NCBI GenBank assembly: GCA_002394125.1
Contig: DGSY01000153.1
Span: 1-20,588, forward strand
Direction: 5' to 3'
From: Ruminococcus sp. UBA4350
GTDB taxonomy: Bacteria > Bacillota > Clostridia > Oscillospirales > Ruminococcaceae
DNA: 20,588 bases
Shown: piece after piece, positions 15,016-20,588 of the stretch
Layout of the letters: every line of letters starts with the position of its first letter
Position numbering within the stretch: position 1 is the first letter of the stretch
Made by a program: the position numbers and the translations under genes
Notes under the pieces: generated by a model
What the model saw: the letters and a program-made list of their open reading frames with translations, nothing else
Told to the model about the DNA's origin: nothing
Databases searched by the model: none

Positions 15016-16041
15016 ATGCGGATCGCTTTGATTCTGACAGGCGGGACGATTTGCAGCCGGACTGTCTCCGACGGGACGCGCCGCAGTGATGTCTCGAATG
15101 CACTGACAATTCTGGAAGCACATTACCGCAATGCGCATCCCTATTCCTCGGTGGAATTTGATGTGCAGATGCCGCTGAATGCGCTGAGTGAGGATCTCAC
15201 GCCGGATGACTGGACGGCGCTCCTCAAAACGGTAGGGGCGCTGGAGCTTTCCGCGCTGGACGGCATTATCATCGCACACGGCACCGATACGCTGGAGCAG
15301 ACTGCGGCGATGCTTTCCGCCGCGCTCTGCGGGATCCATATTCCGGTGCTGCTGATCTCGGCGATCGAACCGCCCGACGATCCGCATACCAACGGCCACG
15401 CGAATTTCGAGGCGGCGGTCAAACTAATCTGCAAGCGGCTCTGCGGCGGCGTCTGGGCGGTATACGAAAACTCCGACGGCGTGATGTATCTGCACCGCGG
15501 CTTCGAGCTGGAGCCCTGCGCGCATGAGAGCCGATCCTTTTTCAGCAGTACGATGCAGCCGGTCTCCGCGGTGCTGGAAGCGGAGCCGATGCACAAAAAA
15601 AGCACCTGCAATTCCTTGCAGATGCTGTGTGAGATCAGCGGCGAAACGCCGGAGGTTTTGCTGATCCGTCCCTATAACGGCCTGCGCTATGACCGCGTTC
15701 CGCTGGACGGAGCGGCTGCTGTTGTCCACGGGACATATCATTCGGAGACGGCGAATTCCGTGCGGTTCTCGCCCTACGGGATGCAGACGCTGATCGACCG
15801 CTGCCGTGCTGCGGAGATTCCCTGTTATCTGGCGCCCTGCCGGGTCGCGGAGCAGAGCTACGGCTCCGGCTTCGATCTGGTGCAGGAGGGCGCGATCCCG
15901 CTGGAGGGGATGACGCTGCCGTTTGCATACGGCGCGGTCTGGGTGAGCAGGCTGCTCGGCTGCACCGGCGAGCTGCTGACGGCGCGTGCGCGGCAGCTGC
16001 GTCAGTCGCTTGAGAGCCAGAGCTTCCGCTGCTGCATATAA
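15016..16041 (+). CDS. Asparaginase-family protein, atypical type I
   Basis: Protein of 341 residues of the asparaginase/glutaminase family, which hydrolyses asparagine to aspartate and ammonia. The first catalytic Thr block LTGGTI is at residues 7-12 and the second block AHGTDTLEQTA at 87-97. The following block differs from usual type I enzymes: ISAIEPPDDPHTNGHANFEAAV-type residues replace the common TGA...SDGPxN, and the expected catalytic Lys further on (around YLHRGFELEPCAHE, residues 155-168) is not apparent. The C-terminal SIS-like half (PEVLLIRPYNG, VVHGTYHS) is present. The ATG has GGAGGGG nearby. It follows the phosphoesterase gene by 13 bases, and its last 40 bases overlap the convergent DUF4416 gene. 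Confidence 0.8.
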   Translation: MRIALILTGGTICSRTVSDGTRRSDVSNALTILEAHYRNAHPYSSVEFDVQMPLNALSEDLTPDDWTALLKTVGALELSALDGIIIAHGTDTLEQTAAMLSAALCGIHIPVLLISAIEPPDDPHTNGHANFEAAVKLICKRLCGGVWAVYENSDGVMYLHRGFELEPCAHESRSFFSSTMQPVSAVLEAEPMHKKSTCNSLQMLCEISGETPEVLLIRPYNGLRYDRVPLDGAAAVVHGTYHSETANSVRFSPYGMQTLIDRCRAAEIPCYLAPCRVAEQSYGSGFDLVQEGAIPLEGMTLPFAYGAVWVSRLLGCTGELLTARARQLRQSLESQSFRCCI

Positions 16042-16544
16042 ATTCCGCGTACCTGCGTGAGAAATGCGTGAACCTGCGGGAGCTTGAAATCCATGTAAGT
16101 CCACGGGAACGGATTCCACGCACGGCGCGCATAAAAGAGCGTCAGCTCCGCATAGATGCCGTCAGAGAGCGGGATGCGGTGGCCGGCGTTTTTTGTTGTC
16201 GCGAGGGAGAGCCTGCCCGCGCTGACAAATCCCGGATCGAGATTGACGCGGCGGTTTCCGGCATCGGCAGCGGCCTGCTCGATCGCGTTGGTCGCGGTCT
16301 TGATCGCGGCAAGCTCCTGCGGATCGCGGCACTGCGCGAAGGACAGCATTCTGCGGAGAACGCGCCCGCCCATTTCGCTGTCGTAATAGGGCGAGATATC
16401 CGAAAAGCAGTACGGCTCGGAGATGAGATCCGCCGCGCCGTAGGCATCAGTCAGTCTGGAAATCGCCGCATCTGCGGCCTTTTCGTCAGTGTATAGAATG
16501 GCACAGATGAGCTTTTCCGGCTCGAAATGCATTGCAGTACCCAT
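16002..16544 (-). CDS. DUF4416-family protein (180 aa)
   Basis: Cytosolic-looking protein of 180 residues that matches DUF4416: LICAILYTDEKAAD, then PYYDSEMGG (52-60), IKTATNAIE (81-89), RRVNLDPGFVSAGRLSLATTKN with HRIPLSDGIYAELTL (122-136), and WTYMDF (148-153). The function of the family is unknown. The ATG at 16542-16544 has AAAGGAG seven bases upstream, which decides it over an ATG nine codons earlier. The transcript starts from the promoter at 16574-16602. Its 3' end overlaps the asparaginase gene by 40 bases in convergent orientation, with no terminator visible between them. Confidence 0.85.
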   Translation of the reverse strand: MGTAMHFEPEKLICAILYTDEKAADAAISRLTDAYGAADLISEPYCFSDISPYYDSEMGGRVLRRMLSFAQCRDPQELAAIKTATNAIEQAAADAGNRRVNLDPGFVSAGRLSLATTKNAGHRIPLSDGIYAELTLFYARRAWNPFPWTYMDFKLPQVHAFLTQVRGIYMQQRKLWLSSD

Positions 16545-16573
16545 GTGAATGCTCCTTTGTATATGATGCATTT

Positions 16574-16602
16574 ATGATACCATGAAACCGCCGATCTGTC
16601 AA
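16574..16602 (-). promoter_or_regulatory. Sigma-A promoter of the DUF4416 gene
   Basis: On the minus strand a consensus TTGACA (16597-16602) and TATCAT (16574-16579) lie 17 bases apart, about 30 bases before the start codon. Confidence 0.85.
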
Positions 16603-16732
16603 CCCCGGTCGGCAGGGCCGACAGCCGTTTCCCTTCGGCGACGAGACGCGGAGCATATCAGGGGCGTCGCTGTTACGGCGCTGGCCGCGCCTATTGGTTG
16701 GTCTGGGGAAGTTTTATTCTGCTTTCTTTCGT

Positions 16733-16804
16733 TTCCGGAGAACTTTAGATCATGGCTCCGGCACTGCCGGCGGGTTCTGCCCGCTCGCTTCCGGAGAACT
16801 TTAG
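16733..16804 (+). repeat. 16-bp direct repeat flanking GC-rich hairpins
   Basis: TTCCGGAGAACTTTAG occurs at 16733-16748 and again at 16789-16804. The 40 bases between hold CCGGCACTGCCGG and CGGGTTCTGCCCG inverted repeats. The CCGGCACTGCCGG part also occurs at 2692-2704. It lies in the 286-base gap before the hypothetical gene, which shows no further gene or clear promoter. Confidence 0.65.
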
Positions 16805-16830
16805 GAATTGGCAGTTGGCAGGAGGTTCAA

Positions 16831-17568
16831 ATGAAAAGAATTCGCGCGAAGTATTGGCTTCTCGCGGCACTCATGGCCGTGGGTATCGTGCTGTTCAGCA
16901 TTTTCGTCTACCGCTGGGTGACGGAGGGCTTTGCCTATGCAACGCACAAATATCCTGACAGCCGCGTGATGCCGGAACTCGGCGCAGCATTACAGGAGCA
17001 GGAATATGAATCCCTGCGGTTTGCTTCGGTCAGCTATGAGGCATCGCCGGACGATCCGCAGCAGATCCTGAAAATCTTTTTTACTACCCGTCAGCGCTGC
17101 ACGGCAGAGGTGTTCATTCAGGATGCGCTGGATATCCGCGCTGTCACGGAACAGTTTATAGCGCAGCATCCGGAGCGGTTTGAGGGGCAGCACATTTATG
17201 TCACGCTCAACGGCTGGGGCGGCGGGTGGTTACATTCGGAATATATTTTATTCCGCAATTACGATGTCGATCACGGTGCGAAGGTGGAAGCAGGCGGGCT
17301 CGGTTACGGTTATTTTCATGTGGGTTATGCTGATACGGCGCTGCTGCGTGATGTGCGCGGATTCAGCGGACTGGATCTGAGCTATTTTGATGCTCCGGAG
17401 GATCTCTCGGCATTCGACGGAATGGATACCCTGCGGTTTCTGGAATTTCATACCGGTTCAATGGGTAATCCGCTCTACGAGATCCCGCAGGTGGCACTGG
17501 ATGCATTCGTAAAACTGCACCCGGACTGCAAGCTGAGCGGCATCAAGGCAATCAACGAAAAAGGATGA
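16831..17568 (+). CDS. Hypothetical membrane-anchored protein (245 aa)
   Basis: Protein of 245 residues that I do not recognise. One transmembrane helix spans about residues 8-29 (KYWLLAALMAVGIVLFSIFVYRW), with basic residues before it, so the rest is probably outside the cell. The soluble part has a GWGGGWLHSEYILF segment and a final LxxL-like portion (LSYFDAPEDLSAFDGMDTLRFL). It is not a known catalytic domain to my eye. The ATG has AGGAGG six bases upstream; a longer in-frame extension back to 16582 runs through the repeat region and looks non-coding. Its stop overlaps an alternative ATG of nth (ATGA at 17565), so the two may be translationally coupled. Confidence 0.6.
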   Translation: MKRIRAKYWLLAALMAVGIVLFSIFVYRWVTEGFAYATHKYPDSRVMPELGAALQEQEYESLRFASVSYEASPDDPQQILKIFFTTRQRCTAEVFIQDALDIRAVTEQFIAQHPERFEGQHIYVTLNGWGGGWLHSEYILFRNYDVDHGAKVEAGGLGYGYFHVGYADTALLRDVRGFSGLDLSYFDAPEDLSAFDGMDTLRFLEFHTGSMGNPLYEIPQVALDAFVKLHPDCKLSGIKAINEKG

Positions 17569-17573
17569 TAAAC

Positions 17574-18254
17574 ATGAAGCTGAAAGAAAAGGCAGTGCAG
17601 ATCTGTGATATTCTGGATACGGTCTATCCGGATGCGGTCTGCTCGCTGCAATACGAAAAGCCCTATGAGCTGATGATCGCGACGCGGCTCTCGGCGCAGT
17701 GTACCGATGCGCGTGTCAACATCGTGACAAAGGATCTGTTCCGGCAGTTCCCGACGCTGGATTCCTTCGCGGATGCCGATCTCGCGGAGCTGGAGCAGGC
17801 GGTCAAGCCCTGCGGATTTTACCGCGCCAAAGCGAAAAGCATCAAGGAGATGTGCATTCGCGTGCGCGATGTGTACGGCGGTGTCGTGCCGGACAATATG
17901 GACGATCTGCTGACGCTTTCCGGCATTGGCCGCAAGACGGCGAATCTCCTGCTCGGCGATGTCTACGGCAAGCCCTCCGTCGTGACCGATACGCACTGCA
18001 TCCGCATCTCCGGACGGCTCGGCCTGACGAAACGCCATGCGCCGGAGCAGGTCGAGGAGGATCTGCGGAAGATCCTGCCGCCGGCACGCTCCGGAAGGTT
18101 CTGTCATCAGATCGTGCTGTTCGGTCGCGATACCTGCACAGCGCGGAATCCGAAATGCAGCGAATGTCCGCTGAAAGATTACTGCGTGGATCCGTCCTTT
18201 ACGAAAATCGAAAAAAAATCTGAAAAAGCTCTTGACAAATCGGGAAAAAAGTGA
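17574..18254 (+). CDS. nth: Endonuclease III (DNA glycosylase/AP lyase)
   Basis: Protein of 226 residues, usual family length. It removes oxidised pyrimidines and cuts the DNA at the abasic site in base excision repair. The helix-hairpin-helix LSGIGRKTANLLL is at 115-127 with the catalytic Lys K121, the catalytic Asp D139 is in VTDTHCIR, and the four [4Fe-4S] cysteines are at 188, 195, 198 and 204 (C-x6-C-x2-C-x5-C). The ATG at 17574 has AAAAGG about nine bases upstream; an ATG three codons earlier overlaps the previous stop codon. The last bases contain the consensus promoter of the following T-box unit. Confidence 0.95.
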   Translation: MKLKEKAVQICDILDTVYPDAVCSLQYEKPYELMIATRLSAQCTDARVNIVTKDLFRQFPTLDSFADADLAELEQAVKPCGFYRAKAKSIKEMCIRVRDVYGGVVPDNMDDLLTLSGIGRKTANLLLGDVYGKPSVVTDTHCIRISGRLGLTKRHAPEQVEEDLRKILPPARSGRFCHQIVLFGRDTCTARNPKCSECPLKDYCVDPSFTKIEKKSEKALDKSGKK

Positions 18255-18260
18255 TATAAT
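18232..18260 (+). promoter_or_regulatory. Consensus promoter of the T-box unit, inside the end of nth
   Basis: A perfect TTGACA (18232-18237) and perfect TATAAT (18255-18260) are 17 bases apart. The -35 box and spacer lie within the last codons of nth, and the -10 box starts one base after its stop codon. Transcription should start near 18267. Confidence 0.9.
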
Positions 18261-18266
18261 CCAAAA

Positions 18267-18539
18267 CATAGGCTATGAGGAAGTCAAGCACAGGACTGCC
18301 GCTGTCCCCAGAGAGCCGGCGTTTGGTGAGAGCCGGTGTCATGCAATGCTGTGTATCCCTTCTGAGCCGGAGCGCTGAAAAGGCAGGCAAAGTAAGCGTT
18401 CCCGTGAGTCTGCGTGAAAGAATAGGGCTTGCTGGAGCCTGAAAGCGGTGTTACGCAATAGCGGCACAATTTGAGTGGTACCGCGGGTATTTGTTCAAAA
18501 TGCTCGTCTCAAAGAATCTTCTTTGGGACGGGTTTTTTT
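18267..18539 (+). promoter_or_regulatory. T-box riboswitch (tRNA-sensing leader)
   Basis: A full T-box leader of about 270 bases. The T-box core GAGTGGTACCGCGG is at 18473-18486; its TGGT bulge (18476-18479) would pair with an A-CCA tRNA end, so the sensed tRNA has A as discriminator. Stem I has the AGAGAG motif, a terminal loop with GGTG closed by CCGGC/GCCGG, and TTCTGAGCC at its base. TTTGAG (18470-18475) can pair with CTCAAA (18508-18513) to form the antiterminator, which excludes the terminator. My best specifier is ATC (Ile) at 18355-18357, set between CTGTGT and CTTCT helix strands; TAT (Tyr), one base earlier, cannot be excluded. Uncharged tRNA should allow read-through into the acyl-CoA ligase gene. 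Confidence 0.88.
18503..18539 (+). terminator. T-box-controlled intrinsic terminator
   Basis: CTCGTCTCAAAG pairs with CTTTGGGACGGG (two G-U pairs) around a six-base loop, followed by TTTTTTT. The 5' arm contains CTCAAA, which the antiterminator also uses. It lies 21 bases before the next start codon. Confidence 0.9.
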
Positions 18540-18560
18540 ATTTTATAAAGGAGGATTATC

Positions 18561-20588
18561 ATGAACGATCAGGAAAAGCTGCAAAAGGCCGAATTGAAAA
18601 TCAAAGAGGTCGCTGAACGTATTGCGCGTCTCCGCGAGGATCTCGGCATTTCTGTCGAAGAAATGGCAGCCAATACAGACTATTCGGTCGAGGATTACAA
18701 GGCGTTTGAAGCAGGTGAAAAGGATTTCAGCTTCACCTTTATTTATAAATGTGCGAATGCGTTTCATGTTGAGATCGCGGATCTCATGGAGGGCAGCAGC
18801 CCGGAGTTGAAGGGCTACACCGTTACCAGAAAGGGTGAGGGCGACCCGATCGTCCGCAGAGAGGGCTTTGTCTACAACCGCCTTGCTGCGAAATTCAAGA
18901 ACAAGACGGTCGAGCCGTTCCATGTCGTGATCCCGTACTCCGAGGAAGCACTTTCCAAGCCGCTGCATCTCGCAAGCCATGCCGGTCAGGAAATGGATAT
19001 TGTGCTCAAGGGCACGCTGCGGATGATCGTCGGTTCGCACACCGAGATCCTGCATGAGGGCGACTGTATCTATTACGACAGCTCCATGCCGCACGATGAG
19101 ATCGCGCTCGGCGGCGAGGACTGCGAAATCTATGCATTTGTCATGGCGCCGCGCGGCACGACCGGTTTCTCGGAGTATCATGAGCACGTTGCGGAGCATC
19201 ATACAACAAATGTTGACAAGGCCGGTCTGCTGCATCCGGTCGCGGAGAAATTCGTTGTCTGCGAGACAAATGAGGAGGGCATCCTTTCCGCCGTACATTT
19301 CCGCGAGAAGGATAAATTCAACTTCGCATTCGATATCGTGGATGCAATGGCGGAAAAATGTCCGGACAAGACCGCGATGATTTATGTCGATGTCAACAAA
19401 AAGGAGCGCCGCTTCACATTCAAGGATATCAAGCGCTATTCCTGCCAGACCGCGAATTATTTCAAGTCGCTCGGCATCAAGCGCGGCGACCGCGTCATGC
19501 TGGTATTGAAGCGGCATTATCAGTTCTGGTTCTCGATCATCGCGCTGCACCGCATCGGCGCGCTCGTCATCCCGGCATCGAATATGCTGAAAAAGCATGA
19601 CTTTGAATACCGGTTCAATTCCGCGGAGGTCTCGGCGATCGTCTGCACGGCGGACGGCGATGTCGCGAATGAGGTCGATCTCGCACAGGCAAACTGTCCG
19701 TCGCTGAAAACAAAGGTCATGGTCAACGGACAGCGCGAGGGCTGGCATGATTTCAACGCAGAGCTTCCGGCATACAGCACGCATTACGATCGCCGCGAGG
19801 ATTCGCCCTGCGGCACCGATCCGATGCTGATCTTCTTCAGCTCCGGCACCTCCGGCAATCCGAAGCTCGTGCTGCACAGCTATCAGTATCCGCTCGGCCA
19901 CTATGTGACCGCCCGTTACTGGCAGAATGCCGATCCGAACGGTCTGCATTTCACGATCTCCGACACCGGCTGGGGCAAGGCGCTCTGGGGCAAGCTCTAC
20001 GGTCAGTGGATGTGCGAATCCGCCGTATTTGTGTATGATTTCGACCGCTTCCATGCAGATGACATTCTGCCGATGTTCAAGAAATACCACATCACGAGCT
20101 TCTGCGCGCCGCCGACCATGTACCGTTTCTTCATCAAGGAGGATCTCGGCAGATATGATCTTTCCTCGCTGAAATACGCCTGTATCGCAGGTGAGGCGCT
20201 GAATCCGGAGGTCTTCTACCAGTTCCAGCGTGCGACCGGCATCAAGCTCATGGAGGGCTTCGGCCAGACGGAGACCACGCTTTCCATTGCGAATGTTGTC
20301 GGCATGGAGCCGAAGCCGGGCAGCATGGGCAGACCGAATCCGCAGTACGATGTGCAGGTTCTGCTCCCCGACGGAACACCGGCGGCAGTCGGTGAGACCG
20401 GCGAGATCTGCATCAAGCTGAAGGAGGAGGGCGTTCCGGGACTGGCACTCTGCTACTACGGCGATGAGGAAACGACCGCCGAGACATGGCGCGACGGCTA
20501 TTATCACACCGGCGATACCGCATGGGTGGATGAGGACGGTTATTTCTGGTATGTCGGCCGCGTGGACGATGTCATCAAGTCCTCCGGC
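18561..20588 (+). CDS. XRE-cupin-acyl-CoA synthetase fusion, cut by right edge
   Basis: Open to the window end, 676 residues seen. Residues about 14-78 are an XRE-type helix-turn-helix (IARLREDLGISVEEMA, VEDYKAFEAGEKDFS). Residues about 118-196 are a cupin (PLHLASHAGQEMDIVLKG, GDCIYYDSSMPHDE). Residues about 250 onward are an AMP-binding acyl-CoA synthetase: SSGTSGNPK at 427-435, GFGQTE at 566-571, HTGD at 649-652 and GRVDDVIKSSG at 666-676. The last roughly 100 residues with the A10 lysine lie beyond the edge. XRE-cupin proteins usually are stand-alone regulators; here one is joined to an enzyme that activates a carboxylic acid as an acyl-CoA. It has AAGGAGG eight bases before the ATG and is controlled by the T-box. 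The substrate is not readable; short branched-chain or aromatic acids are inferred from the T-box. Confidence 0.88.
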   Translation, partial: MNDQEKLQKAELKIKEVAERIARLREDLGISVEEMAANTDYSVEDYKAFEAGEKDFSFTFIYKCANAFHVEIADLMEGSSPELKGYTVTRKGEGDPIVRREGFVYNRLAAKFKNKTVEPFHVVIPYSEEALSKPLHLASHAGQEMDIVLKGTLRMIVGSHTEILHEGDCIYYDSSMPHDEIALGGEDCEIYAFVMAPRGTTGFSEYHEHVAEHHTTNVDKAGLLHPVAEKFVVCETNEEGILSAVHFREKDKFNFAFDIVDAMAEKCPDKTAMIYVDVNKKERRFTFKDIKRYSCQTANYFKSLGIKRGDRVMLVLKRHYQFWFSIIALHRIGALVIPASNMLKKHDFEYRFNSAEVSAIVCTADGDVANEVDLAQANCPSLKTKVMVNGQREGWHDFNAELPAYSTHYDRREDSPCGTDPMLIFFSSGTSGNPKLVLHSYQYPLGHYVTARYWQNADPNGLHFTISDTGWGKALWGKLYGQWMCESAVFVYDFDRFHADDILPMFKKYHITSFCAPPTMYRFFIKEDLGRYDLSSLKYACIAGEALNPEVFYQFQRATGIKLMEGFGQTETTLSIANVVGMEPKPGSMGRPNPQYDVQVLLPDGTPAAVGETGEICIKLKEEGVPGLALCYYGDEETTAETWRDGYYHTGDTAWVDEDGYFWYVGRVDDVIKSSG

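Noticed and set aside
16582..16830. N-terminal extension of the hypothetical membrane-anchored protein
   Set aside because: It crosses the direct repeats and hairpins, and a perfect AGGAGG precedes the ATG at 16831, which also begins a typical membrane anchor.
18543..20507. Long antisense open frame across the fusion gene
   Set aside because: The plus frame has all acyl-CoA synthetase, cupin and HTH motifs; the antisense frame has none.

Overview
The window reads as chromosomal DNA of a cellulolytic, cellulosome-forming Ruminococcus-like Firmicute (Oscillospiraceae). The support is two GH9 glucanases that carry ruminococcal-type dockerins joined by poly-Thr linkers, a cohesin-like surface lipoprotein, a T-box leader, Gram-positive style promoters with strong AGGAGG ribosome binding sites, and gut-Firmicute families such as DUF6472, DUF4416 and MoxR/DUF58. 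There is no rRNA, tRNA, CRISPR array or intact transposase. The species is inferred, not proven.

Positions 1-6150 are nearly all minus strand. Reading down the minus strand from 6100, a strong promoter drives a MATE-type transporter fused to a GHKL ATPase domain and then a RlaP/PF10127-like nucleotidyltransferase, ended by a hairpin terminator. Next comes a protein with the Spo0A DNA-binding domain but no receiver domain. A second promoter, nearly identical to the first, then drives an asparagine synthase-like protein lacking the glutaminase cysteine, a small membrane protein and a Cys-rich DUF6472 protein. A SufC-type ATPase runs off the left edge.

Positions 6150-14090 form the polysaccharide-degradation region. 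On the minus strand lie moxR, a DUF58 gene and a lipoprotein with a Ser-rich stalk and one cohesin-like domain. On the plus strand lie GH9-CBM-like-dockerin and GH9-dockerin enzymes. A ~162-bp foldback element occurs twice. Each copy sits about 20 bp before the start codon of a cellulosome-type gene (the cohesin lipoprotein and the second GH9) and in the same orientation relative to that gene. It may be a MITE, a structured leader, or a MITE co-opted as a leader.

Positions 14100-18254 carry housekeeping or accessory genes: a membrane-anchored metallophosphoesterase and an atypical asparaginase (plus), DUF4416 (minus, overlapping the asparaginase tail), a hypothetical membrane-anchored protein, and endonuclease III (plus).

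Positions 18232-20588 hold the most distinctive regulatory unit. A consensus promoter inside the end of nth drives a complete T-box leader. The leader controls a single long protein made of an XRE helix-turn-helix, a cupin domain and an acyl-CoA synthetase (AMP-binding) domain, cut by the right edge. T-box control of an acyl-CoA ligase fits activation of an acid that is a precursor of an amino acid. Rumen ruminococci are known to build branched-chain amino acids from isobutyrate, isovalerate and 2-methylbutyrate, so this is the leading hypothesis.
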